From: Bradyrhizobium sp. 21
GTDB taxonomy: Bacteria; Pseudomonadota; Alphaproteobacteria; Rhizobiales; Xanthobacteraceae
DNA: 64,000 nucleotides
Reading direction: 5' to 3'
Assembly: GCF_023073335.1 (NCBI RefSeq)
Contig: NZ_JADPJG010000019.1
Coordinates: 62,001 to 126,000 of the forward strand
Within the stretch, counting starts at the first letter, position 1. The number at the start of each line of letters is the position of its first letter. Shown here piece after piece: positions 24,557 through 32,840 of the stretch. Under the pieces are notes generated by a model, which was not told where the DNA came from, ran no database searches, and worked only from the letters and a program-made list of their open reading frames with translations. Position numbers and translations under genes: made by a program.

Positions 24557-24834
24557 GACACTTCCCAGTCATCGAAGTCCCCACAGTCAAGTTGATACAG
24601 GTGAATCGCGCGTCGGGTCAATTTGGGATTGGACCATCGTATATATGCACGGCGCGGTGCATAGCCAAGGACGCCGGTTCCCTAATGAGAGCGGGGCGCG
24701 ACCCGGCGCGTGAATTCATCGGTTTTCAATTACTGATTGAGTTAAGTCGAGGGGACTGGGAAAGGTTGCTCGCCGCAGCGAGAAATCGGCAGTTGCCGCG
24801 GCTTGCCGTCATATTATTCGTCCGCCGAGCCCGC
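24557..24834. other. intergenic region upstream of the response regulator
   Basis: No gene is seen. An exact inverted repeat ATGCAC, six bases, GTGCAT lies at 24645-24662, about 90 bases upstream of the response regulator start, and may be a regulatory site. Confidence 0.35.
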
Positions 24835-24970
24835 TCACCGGGCAATATCGATCCCCGGAAACGTTGCGAGCAGGCGCGACAGCTCGACCTGCGAATGAGT
24901 CCCGGTCTTCTCGAAGCAGTGGCGCAGATGCGTCTTGATCGTCGCCGGCGTCACGCCGAGCATCGCCGGC
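24835..24970 (-). pseudogene. 3' remnant of a LuxR-type HTH gene
   Basis: In one minus-strand frame this reads MLGVTPATIKTHLRHCFEKT followed by a short tail GTHSQVELSRLLATFPGIDIAR and a stop. It is the recognition-helix half of a LuxR/GerE HTH, closely like the end of the intact regulator at 25638-26777 (LGLSPNTVKTHLRGVFAKT). The rest of the gene is missing: at about 24970 the sequence turns abruptly into the start of an autotransporter gene in another frame. Confidence 0.75.
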
Positions 24971-25253
24971 TTTCGACCGTGACGATCGCGTTCTCTGCGG
25001 CGGTTCCATAGCCATTGGCACCCACACTTGTTCCCGGAGCGCCACCGCCCTGATTGATCGTCGTTCCCGTGCAGGTCGCGATCAGGTTCGACTGTCCGGC
25101 TGCCTGTGGGGTGCAGTCTGCGCGTGCAGACTGGCCTGCCAACAGCGTTGCCGAAACGATCAACGGGCCTGCGACATAGCGCGCAAGGAAGCAATCGCGC
25201 GCAACACGGTGGCTGATGCCGGCTTCGTAATTCTCGCGACTTGATCGTGGCAT
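24970..25253 (-). pseudogene. 5' remnant of an autotransporter gene
   Basis: ATG 25253 opens a frame with a long signal peptide (CFLARYVAGPLIVSATLLAG, cleavage near ARA-D) and a mature start DCTPQAAGQSNLIATCTGTT and GANGYGTAAENAIVTVE, typical of autotransporter passenger N-termini. After about 95 residues it runs into the LuxR remnant in the wrong frame and stops at 24951. The passenger repeats and beta-barrel are gone. The two remnants together mark one deletion joining two unrelated genes. Confidence 0.72.
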
Positions 25254-25637
25254 TCCAATTCCCGTCTTATTCGCGCCTTGCGGACGTTTCGACTCGCGTT
25301 TCGCAATCGTCTGCAATCTCGATAGCGATCAGTGATATTCGTCGCGTCGCCCACCTGGGTGAGGCCGTATCGCTTTGGCGGCGGCCGTGGCACGCAGAGC
25401 ACACTTGCGATCGTACTTTCGAATTGGCTCTCTGCTCAGAAAGCGGGCACGGGAGCACTTTCCACGATGCTGAGGACACTGCGGCGAAAGAGTGCGGACA
25501 CGAATTCCTGGCCGCTCTCGAGGCCATCTAACCCCTATGGGTGAGGCTTCAAATTGTGCGCCGTGTTATCATGACGTTGCGTCCCCAGACTGTTTGGACA
25601 GCCGGTTGCTGTCGACGGCCTTGGGCAGGGAAGTGCG
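25254..25637. other. intergenic region, no gene seen
   Basis: About 380 bases between the autotransporter remnant and the LuxR regulator. Open frames exist on both strands but none has a ribosome site or recognisable protein. Composition is a little lower in G+C than the surroundings. It should hold the promoter of the LuxR gene. Confidence 0.4.
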
Positions 25638-26777
25638 GTGAATTTTTCCGGCGACCAGATCGAGAAGGTCCTCGACCTCATCTACGACGCCGCGGCCGAG
25701 AATGACGTGTGGCCCCGTGCGCTCACAGCGGTCGCCGATCTGACGCGCAGCGAGGGCGGTATCCTGTTTGGTCAGTCCTTGTCCGCCGAGCGCGTCTATT
25801 TCGACTTCAACGCCCGTCTGAGCGAGGAGTGCAATCGCGCCTACCAGGAGCGGCACATGCAAAATCCATGGTCGCGACACATGGAGAACAAGCCGATCGG
25901 GCGGCTGGTGATATCCGACGAAGCGATTCCGCTGGCGGAGCTTCGGTCCACCACATTCTATGACGAGGTGCTGAGACCGCAGGAGGTCGGGCACAACGGA
26001 ATGATCGCCCTCGCGGCACGCGAGGATTTTCGGGCCGCCTTCAACATCTGTCGCAGCGTGCGGCGGGGCCCGTTCGATGCCGACGAGCAGCGGGTTTTGC
26101 AGTGGCTGTCGCCGCATCTGTGTCGGTCGGTGACGCTTGGATTTCGGATCGACGGCTACCTGGCCATGCAACAAGCAGCATTCGATGTCCTCGACCGACT
26201 TGCCGACGGCGTCATCGTTCTCGACCGCAAGGCGCGCGTCCTGTTCGCCAATTCGACCGCTCGGCGGATGGCGGAGGAGGGGACCTTGCGGCTCCAGCCG
26301 TCGATCGGGACATATTCACCGGCACATTCACCGCGGCTCAATGAGTTGATCCGGGCGGCGCTTCAGGGAGCGGCCGGCGGCACCATGAGCCTTCCGCACG
26401 ATCTCGATGGCCGGCTCCTGACCATTCTCGTCTCATCTATTCGGGGCAAGGATCTCGGGCGGTTGTCGGACGCGGGAGTGAAGGACGCGGCCGTGCTGCT
26501 GTTTGCCATCGATCCCGCCAACCGACGTTCGATCCCGCTTAGACAGATCATGGACGCGTACGGGCTTACGCATGCCGAGGCGCGCGTCGCGCTCGCGGCG
26601 TCGTCGGGCAACACGATCATCGAGAACGCGCAGTCGCTGGGGCTGTCGCCCAACACCGTGAAGACGCATCTGCGCGGAGTATTCGCCAAGACCGCGACCG
26701 GACGTCAGGCCGAGCTCGCCAGCCTCATCACGGCGATCGGCGGTGTGCGGATCGGGGACACGGATTCGGAACACTGA
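25638..26777 (+). CDS. LuxR-family transcriptional regulator with PAS-like sensor
   Basis: 379 residues from GTG 25638 (GGGAAG upstream). Residues 1-170 are an N-terminal sensor (NFSGDQIEKVLDLIYDAAAE, FYDEVLRPQEVGHNGMIAL), residues 180-290 a PAS-like part (AFDVLDRLADGVIVLDRKAR), and residues 305-368 a LuxR/GerE HTH (YGLTHAEARVALAASSGNTI, LGLSPNTVKTHLRGVFAKTA). The signal is unknown. The gene lies beside a deletion scar that retains the end of a second LuxR gene, so two related regulators probably once stood here. Confidence 0.9.
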   Translation: MNFSGDQIEKVLDLIYDAAAENDVWPRALTAVADLTRSEGGILFGQSLSAERVYFDFNARLSEECNRAYQERHMQNPWSRHMENKPIGRLVISDEAIPLAELRSTTFYDEVLRPQEVGHNGMIALAAREDFRAAFNICRSVRRGPFDADEQRVLQWLSPHLCRSVTLGFRIDGYLAMQQAAFDVLDRLADGVIVLDRKARVLFANSTARRMAEEGTLRLQPSIGTYSPAHSPRLNELIRAALQGAAGGTMSLPHDLDGRLLTILVSSIRGKDLGRLSDAGVKDAAVLLFAIDPANRRSIPLRQIMDAYGLTHAEARVALAASSGNTIIENAQSLGLSPNTVKTHLRGVFAKTATGRQAELASLITAIGGVRIGDTDSEH

Positions 26778-26890
26778 TGCGTCACCCGGCGGGGTGACGA
26801 CGCGAGGGAGGCCGATGCCGTAAGGTGGCGAGGCAATCCGGGGCGTCGCGTGCCGATCCGACCGGGCGGAATTCGCAAATGAGGTCTGCC

Positions 26891-27190
26891 ATGCGATGGG
26901 TGGAACTGACCGGGTATGTCGCGTCGTCGCTGGTGTTCCTGACTTTCTCCATGCACCGCATGGTCCCGCTCCGGCTGGTGGCGCTCTGTAGCAATGTGGC
27001 TTTCCTGACCTATGCCTTCGCGCTTCATCTCGCGCCGATTGCCATCCTTCATGGCGCGCTCATTCCGGTGAACATCATCAGGCTGATTGGCGCGTTGCGC
27101 GAGGGCACGGAAAATCCGCGCGGCGGCGATCCGCGGCCGGGCGTTGCCAATTCCCGCCGCTTCTTGCCGCGGCGTTCGGAGATCGCGTGA
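26891..27190 (+). CDS. small integral membrane protein, 99 aa
   Basis: Starting at ATG 26891, with GAGG just before it (an ATG at 26879 is also in frame). Three hydrophobic segments: MRWVELTGYVASSLVFLTFS, VALCSNVAFLTYAFALHLA and PIAILHGALIPVNIIRLIGA. The pattern recalls small YgjV-like or PQ-loop-related membrane proteins, but I do not assign a family. The C-terminus is polar and basic. Its stop TGA overlaps the ATG of the next gene (TGATG), implying coupled translation. Confidence 0.75.
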   Translation: MRWVELTGYVASSLVFLTFSMHRMVPLRLVALCSNVAFLTYAFALHLAPIAILHGALIPVNIIRLIGALREGTENPRGGDPRPGVANSRRFLPRRSEIA

Positions 27191-27438
27191 TGGCTGGTCC
27201 GTCGCGCGGGGCCGGCCGGCTCACATGCGCGGTCGCATCCATTGCACTTGGTCCGACGCCGGACGAACTTGCGGAGTTCGACAGGCTCGATGCCAGCGCA
27301 CCGCTCGACGACGACGGGCGTCCGGCGTGGTCGTACGAGGGCGAGCCGCTGACGGCGCGCGAGCGGCGCTGGCTGGAGCTCTATCGCAAGCTGGAGAAGT
27401 GCAGCCAGCCCATCAAAACGCGGGGGCGGCGCCGATAG
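27190..27438 (+). CDS. small hypothetical protein, 82 aa
   Basis: ATG 27190 uses the last base of the preceding stop codon. The sequence (LGPTPDELAEFDRLDASAPL, GEPLTARERRWLELYRKLEK) is acidic then basic, helical, soluble, ending RGRRR. The TGATG overlap and codon use support it. No family recognised. Confidence 0.6.
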   Translation: MAGPSRGAGRLTCAVASIALGPTPDELAEFDRLDASAPLDDDGRPAWSYEGEPLTARERRWLELYRKLEKCSQPIKTRGRRR

Positions 27439-27475
27439 CATCGACGCCGCCCGGGGTTACTTGCTTCACGCCGTC

Positions 27476-28123
27476 TTACGGGCAGGGATGACGCAGGCCG
27501 TCATTGCCGAGATAGGTGCCTGACGCCGGGTCGTAGGACCGGAAGCGCTGGACGCAATAGGCGGTCGCGTCACCGCCGCTGTCGGGGACCACCGCCACTG
27601 ACGGCTCCTCATAGTAGCTGTCGTCGCCATAGTAGTAGGGGTCGTTGTAATAGCCGCCACCGCCGTAATAGGCGTATGAGCCGAGGCCGCCGATCGCAGC
27701 ACCCGCCGCGACACCGGGCCAGAACCCACCGCCGTGATGACGCCATCCGCCCCCGTGCCAGTTTCCGCCGCCGTGCCAGTTTCCGGCGCCGCCCTGCCAG
27801 TGATTGCCCGCAGCTGCGAAGCTGCGGCCACCACCGCCGCTAAAGGCGGCGCCGCCGCTCGGACGCATCGCTGCGCCGGCCGCGAAATTGCCGCCGCCAC
27901 CGCCCATCCGGGCACCGCCGCCAAAGCTGCCGCCGCCCATTCGCGCGCCGCCGCCGCCGAAATGGGCTCCGCCGCCACCGCCACCGAAATGGGCTCCGCC
28001 GCCACCGCCACCGAAGTGAGCGCCGCCGCCGATGCCACCATGGCCCTGGGCGAAGCTCGGCGTCGCTAACGGAAGAACCAGCGCCATCACCGCCGCGGCG
28101 CTCAAAACTTTGATACTGTTCAT
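27476..28123 (-). CDS. glycine-rich secreted protein with BA14K-type C-terminus
   Basis: 215 residues from ATG 28123 (AAGGAG upstream). Signal peptide: MNSIKVLSAAAVMALVLPLA, cleavage at SFA-Q. Residues 26-110 are repeats of GGGGGAHF and GGGARMGGG; residues 110-150 are Trp/His/Gly-rich (GNWHGGGNWHGGGWRHHGGG). Residues 150-172 (FWPGVAAGAAIGGLGSYAYY) look membrane- or surface-associating. The C-terminus YCVQRFRSYDPASGTYLGND then GLRHPCP is the BA14K signature, named for a Brucella antigen with lectin-like activity. Probably an envelope protein. Confidence 0.85.
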   Translation of the reverse strand: MNSIKVLSAAAVMALVLPLATPSFAQGHGGIGGGAHFGGGGGGAHFGGGGGGAHFGGGGARMGGGSFGGGARMGGGGGNFAAGAAMRPSGGAAFSGGGGRSFAAAGNHWQGGAGNWHGGGNWHGGGWRHHGGGFWPGVAAGAAIGGLGSYAYYGGGGYYNDPYYYGDDSYYEEPSVAVVPDSGGDATAYCVQRFRSYDPASGTYLGNDGLRHPCP

Positions 28124-28368
28124 GGTCAAACTCCTTTTCCCGGAAGCAAACCCCTCGAAAGGGTGAGGGTTCCTGGGATCACGCCGGTTTGCGTGCGTTA
28201 GGGAGCGTCTCATCTGGCCGCTGTACCGGGCATGAACGGATCGCGTCCGATTTGCGGCGGCGTCATGCCGGTGTCACCCGTTTCGGGCGGGGCGCCGCCG
28301 CACCCGCCGAACTGGACATTTCGCCGCCCGGATGGCATCAGGACCCGACGAAGCAGGGCCCTTGCCGC

Positions 28369-28776
28369 ATGAAACAGTTCTTCCTCAAGTTCTTCACCTG
28401 GTGGAGTGGCCAGACCTTTGGCACCCAACTCTGGACCAAGCGGTACGGCGAGCTGGTCGGCCAGGACGAGCAGGGCAATCTCTATTATCGCACCCGCGGC
28501 GGGGTGATCGACCCGACGCTCGGCTTCGAGCGGCGCTGGGTGATCTATAACGGCTACGCTGAAGCCAGCCGCATCCCCCCGTCCTGGCACGGATGGATCC
28601 ATCATACCGTCGACGTGCCGCCGACTCAGGACAACTACCAGCCGCGCGAGTGGGAAAAGCCGCACCAGCCGAATCTCACCGGCACGCCCAATGCCTACCG
28701 TCCGTCGGGCTCGACGCTCGCCAGCGGCAAGCGTCCGAAGGCGACCGGCGACTATCAGCCATGGACGCCTGGCTAG
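28369..28776 (+). CDS. NDUFA12-family complex I accessory subunit
   Basis: 135 residues from ATG 28369. Conserved family features: FFTWWSGQTFGTQLWTKRYG, VGQDEQGNLYYRTR, RRWVIYNGYAEASRIPPSWH and GWIHHTVDVPPT, with the C-terminal PHQPNLTGTPNAYRPSG. The mitochondrial homologue (B17.2) is an accessory subunit of NADH:ubiquinone oxidoreductase, and alphaproteobacteria carry it away from the nuo operon, as here. It is expected at the matrix (cytoplasmic) arm of complex I. A 15-base tandem duplication spans its stop codon. Confidence 0.93.
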   Translation: MKQFFLKFFTWWSGQTFGTQLWTKRYGELVGQDEQGNLYYRTRGGVIDPTLGFERRWVIYNGYAEASRIPPSWHGWIHHTVDVPPTQDNYQPREWEKPHQPNLTGTPNAYRPSGSTLASGKRPKATGDYQPWTPG

Positions 28777-28796
28777 CCCTAGACGCCTGGCTAGCC
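28764..28796. repeat. tandem duplication across a stop codon
   Basis: GACGCCTGGCTAGCC occurs at 28764-28778 and again at 28782-28796 (period 18). The first copy contains the stop codon of the NDUFA12 gene, so the second lies just outside it. Confidence 0.8.
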
Positions 28797-29129
28797 TTCG
28801 GACCGCCGCCCAATCCTTGTCGTGCGAGTGGATGCAGGCGCATCCGCCTCGCCCTGCTGTGGACAACGCGAACAGCGGGGATGATTCCTGCGCGGGCGTT
28901 GCGGTCACGCGAGCCATGCGGCTCAATGGTCCCATCTTACGGAGATGGGAGACCATCGCGTTCGGTTCGGGCAACAGTTCGCGACTGTCCCGAGATGCAG
29001 CGGCCGCCGACCAGGACTCGATCGGGAGATAGGCCCCCGGTCTGGAAGTTCCGAAATCGCCCGATGGAATGTGCAGCCGCCGTAAGACAGGAAAGGCCGC
29101 TCGGGAAACCGGGCGGCCTTTTTCTGTGC
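28777..29129. other. intergenic region between convergent genes
   Basis: About 350 bases with no supported gene. It contains the second copy of the tandem duplication at its left end and a strong hairpin terminator at its right end. The middle shows nothing recognisable. Confidence 0.5.
29092..29123. terminator. hairpin terminator between convergent genes
   Basis: GGCCGCTCGG and CCGGGCGGCC pair with one wobble around GAAA and are followed on the plus strand by five T residues. On the minus strand the run is three T residues. It can serve both convergent transcripts. Confidence 0.75.
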
Positions 29130-29816
29130 TCACATCACCCGTGTCGCGGCGCGCTTCGCCGCCTCGATGCGGCGCGCCTGAAACGGCGCGATCCGCTCCT
29201 TCACCGAAGCGAGCACCGCGGCCGGCGCCGTATCCGGCGAACCTGAATTGAAGGGTGGCGCGGGATTGTACTCCATCCCGAGCTGGATCGCTTCCGCCGT
29301 GGTGCGATCGATCATAATCGACACCAGCGTCAGCGCGAAATCGATCCCCGCGGTGACGCCGCCGCCAGTGATGCGGTTGCGGTCGACGCAGACGCGCGTC
29401 TTGGTCGGCGTGGCGCCAAATTGGCTCAGCAACTCCATCGCGCTCCAATGGGTTGCGGCGCGGTAACCCTTCAGCAGGCCTGCGGCGCCGAGCGCCAGCG
29501 ATCCCGTGCAGACCGACGTGACGTATTTGGCGCCCTCGGCCTGCCTGCGCAGGAAATCCAGCACCTCCTCGTCATTGAGCAGGTCGTCGGTGCCGCGGCC
29601 GCCCGGCACGCAGATCACGTCGAGCTGCGGGCAATCGGCGAAGGTCATGGTCGGCGTCAGCGTGAGCACGGAATCGCTCGGCACCGGCTCGATCCGTTTC
29701 CAGATCAAATGCAGTTTTGCACCCGGGACGGAAGAGAACACCTGGAGGGGTCCGGTGAAGTCGAGCTGCGTGACGCGCGGGAACACCAGAAGTCCGATCT
29801 GGAGCGGTGTCGACAT
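29130..29816 (-). CDS. DJ-1/PfpI-family protein (isonitrile hydratase-like)
   Basis: 228 residues from ATG 29816 with GGAGG upstream. IGLLVFPRVTQLDFTGPLQV is the typical start of the GATase1-like InhA group, YVTSVCTGSLALGAAGLL holds the nucleophile Cys, and RAATHWSAMELLSQFGA and RITGGGVTAGIDFALTLV follow. Best-known members hydrate isonitriles to N-formamides, but many relatives are uncharacterised. It is divergent from a GlxA-type AraC regulator with about 90 bases between, so that regulator probably controls it. Confidence 0.88.
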   Translation of the reverse strand: MSTPLQIGLLVFPRVTQLDFTGPLQVFSSVPGAKLHLIWKRIEPVPSDSVLTLTPTMTFADCPQLDVICVPGGRGTDDLLNDEEVLDFLRRQAEGAKYVTSVCTGSLALGAAGLLKGYRAATHWSAMELLSQFGATPTKTRVCVDRNRITGGGVTAGIDFALTLVSIMIDRTTAEAIQLGMEYNPAPPFNSGSPDTAPAAVLASVKERIAPFQARRIEAAKRAATRVM

Positions 29817-29907
29817 GAGAGCCTCCAATTCTGAGCTTGACGCCGGCAGACTGGCATGATGCGCTGCAGTCCAAAATGGCATATTTCCCTCTCTTTCGGA
29901 CAAGACC

Positions 29908-30849
29908 ATGATCGGCTTCCTGATCTTCCCCGATTTCCAGCTGCTCGATGCGGCCGGCCCGATCTCGGTGTTCGAGATCGCGGCGCGCTGCACCGGCAAG
30001 ACGACGACCGGAATCCGGGTGCTGGCGATGAACGCGGGGCCCGTGCGCAGCTCGTCCGGCGTGGAAATGATGGCGCGCGATTTCAGATCGGCGAACGCGA
30101 TCACGACGCTGGTCGTGGCGGGCGGCGCAGGCGTCACGGACGCCGCGCGCTGCGAGGTCACGCGTGCCTTCGTGCAGCGGCTGGCGCGGCGCGGTGTGCG
30201 GATCGCCAGCGTCTGTTCGGGCGCCTATGTGCTGGCCGAGGCGGGACTGCTCGACGGCCGCCGCGCCACCACGCATTGGGGACGGACGCGCGATTTCGTC
30301 GCGCGCTATCCGAAGGTGAAGTTCGAGCCGGACCAGATCTTCACGCATGACGGCAACGTGTGGACGTCGGCGGGTATCACCGCAGGTATCGACCTCGCGC
30401 TGGCGATGGTCACCGAGGATCATGGCGAGGAGATCGCGCAGGCAACGGCGCGCCAGCTCGTGCTGTATCATCGCCGCAGCGGCGGCCAGTCGCAATTCTC
30501 GTCGCTGCTGGAATTGAAGACGCCGAACGGCCGCTTCGGCGCGCTGTTGTCCTGGGCGCGCGAGAACCTCGACGCGCGGTTGACGGTGGAAGATCTCGCC
30601 GATCGCGCTGGCATGAGCGCGCGGCATTTTGCCCGCGCCTTTGCCGCCGAGACCGGGACGACACCGTCCAAGGCCATCGAGCGCCTGCGGATCGAGGTCG
30701 CGCGCGAGCGCGTGCAGTCCTCGCGCGAGGCGATCGAGCTCGTCGCGGAGGCGACCGGCTTCGGTGATCCCGAGCGCATGCGGCGCGCCTTCATCCGCGC
30801 CTTCGGCCAGCCGCCGCAGGCGCTGCGGCGCGCGGCGCGCAGCGCCTGA
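29908..30849 (+). CDS. GlxA-family AraC transcriptional regulator
   Basis: 313 residues. Residues 1-190 are a DJ-1/PfpI-like sensor (MIGFLIFPDFQLLDAAGPIS, ASVCSGAYVLAEAGLLDGRR, with the Cys at the nucleophile elbow), and residues 210-310 are an AraC HTH pair (LTVEDLADRAGMSARHFARA, GDPERMRRAFIRAFGQPPQA). It is divergent from the DJ-1 hydrolase gene, which shares the same sensor fold, suggesting that the regulator senses a compound related to that enzyme's substrate. Confidence 0.93.
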   Translation: MIGFLIFPDFQLLDAAGPISVFEIAARCTGKTTTGIRVLAMNAGPVRSSSGVEMMARDFRSANAITTLVVAGGAGVTDAARCEVTRAFVQRLARRGVRIASVCSGAYVLAEAGLLDGRRATTHWGRTRDFVARYPKVKFEPDQIFTHDGNVWTSAGITAGIDLALAMVTEDHGEEIAQATARQLVLYHRRSGGQSQFSSLLELKTPNGRFGALLSWARENLDARLTVEDLADRAGMSARHFARAFAAETGTTPSKAIERLRIEVARERVQSSREAIELVAEATGFGDPERMRRAFIRAFGQPPQALRRAARSA

Positions 30850-30898
30850 GAGCTCGGCTGCCGGCCTAAGGAGTCATCACCACCGGCAGGGCGCGCGG

Positions 30899-32671
30899 CT
30901 ATTTGCGGACGCGTGGTTTTGCGGCCGGTCGCCTTGGCGCCGGGCGCTTTGCCCCCGCTCGCTTTTTTGTGTTGCCCGACAGCGCGGCGAGCAGCGCCTG
31001 CCCGCGCGGCGTCCCCAGACCGGTGCAGGCGTCCCAGCCCGGACCGGCCGCGTAGGCTCCATTGTTTCCTTTGACGATGTCGCGCAGCACACCGGAGGAA
31101 AATCGGGTGTAGAGCAGCGGATTGAGGTCGCCGCAGCGAGTCGACAGGCCCTGGTTCAGGCGCGCGACCAGCGCAGCCCAAAGCGGCGCCGAAGCACTGG
31201 TCCCGCCGATCATGTCGAGCTTCCGGCCATTGATGTGCATCACGACGACGCCGGTCTCGGGATCGCCGACAGCGGCGACATCGGGCAGGCCGCGTCCGAT
31301 CTTGTGCGGCGGATTGGAGGACGGCGGAACGTTGACGCCGTTCTGCCACATCGGCTTGGTGAAGAGGGCGCTGATGCCGCCGCCGGTGGCGCCTTCGTCC
31401 AGGTTGACTTCGTTCCAGACGACCTCGCTGGCAATCGCGGGCCGGGCACCGTGGGTTGCGACGAGCTTGGTGCCGCCGACCGCCATCGCATGCGGGCTCG
31501 ATGCGGGAAAATCGACATTGGCCTGCGTGCCGACACCGTCGCTCGACCCATCGTCGCCGGACGCGGTCAGGATGGTGATCCCCTTGGCAGCTGCCGCCTC
31601 CATGGCCGCATTCACGACCCTGACACCCATCGCCGTCCACGCGCTTTGCGGGTCGGATTCGGGATTGCCATAGCTGATCGAGATCACCGAGATGTTGTTC
31701 TTGTCGGTGATGGCCTGGTGCAGGGCATCGACCCAGCCCTTGCTGGTGAACTGGGTGAAGTACATGAAAATCTTTGCACCGGGCGCGGCGGCGCCGACGA
31801 TGCACATGTCGAGCATGACCTCGCCGGTCGCATCGCCCCGATCGCCCGAGGCTTTTGTATCGGGACCCGGATTGTTGCCGGGGCCGGACACGACGACATC
31901 GGTGATCGACGGCGTGACGCCGCCGAGGCGCTCGAAATAGGTCTGGAGCGCCGGCAGGCTGTAGCCGCCGCGCGGATCCGGGTCCGTCCCGTTGAAGGCG
32001 AAGATCGCGATGTTCTGGCCCGATCCGTCGGTCTTCGGCGGATAATCGTAGAGCGCGGCAAGATCCGTTGGAAAGAAACTGCCGGGGAACGGATTGACCG
32101 GGCTCGCTGGTCCGGCCTTCGCCGCGCGTGCTTGCGCCGTGGCGGGCAGGGGGACGGAGGAGAAACGGCTGCGGCGAAAGCGCGGACGGCCGACCTTGCG
32201 CGTGTCGAGGCCGAATACGCCGTCGATCACGCCGACGAGGTCGTCAGGGACGTGCAGCTCGCCTTCTCGACCGCGATACCTGCCGGTCTTGGCATGCGAG
32301 TACTCGTTGAGCTGCGTGCCGAATGCCTTGTTGATGTCGCTGATCGAGCCCTTCACCCGCACGCTGCGCCGGGCGACGCTGACGTCGAGGACTTTCAACC
32401 CGCACTCCTTGGCCCAGGCCGAGATATGGTCCAGATCCCTGGGGTCCGCGCCATAGGTGCGGTCGAATTCCGCGTCCGTCAGGTAATGTCGCTGCGAAGG
32501 CAGCTTGAGATTTTCGGCTTCCATGTTGCGTTTGACGTCCTCCGGCCGCGCGTTGCGGCGGGCATAAATGCTGATCTCGATCTGTTCGGCGGGATCTGCA
32601 GCCTGGACGAGTTGGGCGTCGCTTGGACGAAGGCGCCTGCTGCCGGGAATCGCAATCATGGCCTGGGTCAT
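30899..32671 (-). CDS. sedolisin (S53) serine-carboxyl peptidase with pro-domain
   Basis: 590 residues from ATG 32671 (GGAGG upstream). The pro-domain is residues 20-180 (IEISIYARRNARPEDVKRNM, LPSQRHYLTDAEFDRTYGAD). The catalytic part has Glu and Asp four apart in GDATGEVMLDMCIVGA, the oxyanion Asp in TASGDDGSSDG, and Ser in GGTSASAPLWAALV: the Ser-Glu-Asp triad is complete. Peptidases of this family work at acidic pH after self-removal of the pro-domain. There is no classical signal peptide, and the C-terminus is a basic Lys/Arg/Pro/Ala tail (KKRAGAKRPAPRRPAAKPRV). Export route unclear. Confidence 0.93.
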   Translation of the reverse strand: MTQAMIAIPGSRRLRPSDAQLVQAADPAEQIEISIYARRNARPEDVKRNMEAENLKLPSQRHYLTDAEFDRTYGADPRDLDHISAWAKECGLKVLDVSVARRSVRVKGSISDINKAFGTQLNEYSHAKTGRYRGREGELHVPDDLVGVIDGVFGLDTRKVGRPRFRRSRFSSVPLPATAQARAAKAGPASPVNPFPGSFFPTDLAALYDYPPKTDGSGQNIAIFAFNGTDPDPRGGYSLPALQTYFERLGGVTPSITDVVVSGPGNNPGPDTKASGDRGDATGEVMLDMCIVGAAAPGAKIFMYFTQFTSKGWVDALHQAITDKNNISVISISYGNPESDPQSAWTAMGVRVVNAAMEAAAAKGITILTASGDDGSSDGVGTQANVDFPASSPHAMAVGGTKLVATHGARPAIASEVVWNEVNLDEGATGGGISALFTKPMWQNGVNVPPSSNPPHKIGRGLPDVAAVGDPETGVVVMHINGRKLDMIGGTSASAPLWAALVARLNQGLSTRCGDLNPLLYTRFSSGVLRDIVKGNNGAYAAGPGWDACTGLGTPRGQALLAALSGNTKKRAGAKRPAPRRPAAKPRVRK

Positions 32672-32840
32672 TGCTATATCCTCCGTTCGAAATGTTATGG
32701 AGCCGAAGACGCTCGACGGCGCCAGCTTGAAAGGAGGATGTTGTATCTCGGACAAACATCCAGAGATAGCAGTTCTGGCGCGAGGCTGGCCACGCGATGC
32801 TCAATTTTTGGTGGTGTGGTTCAGGGCGCGCGACGTCTGG

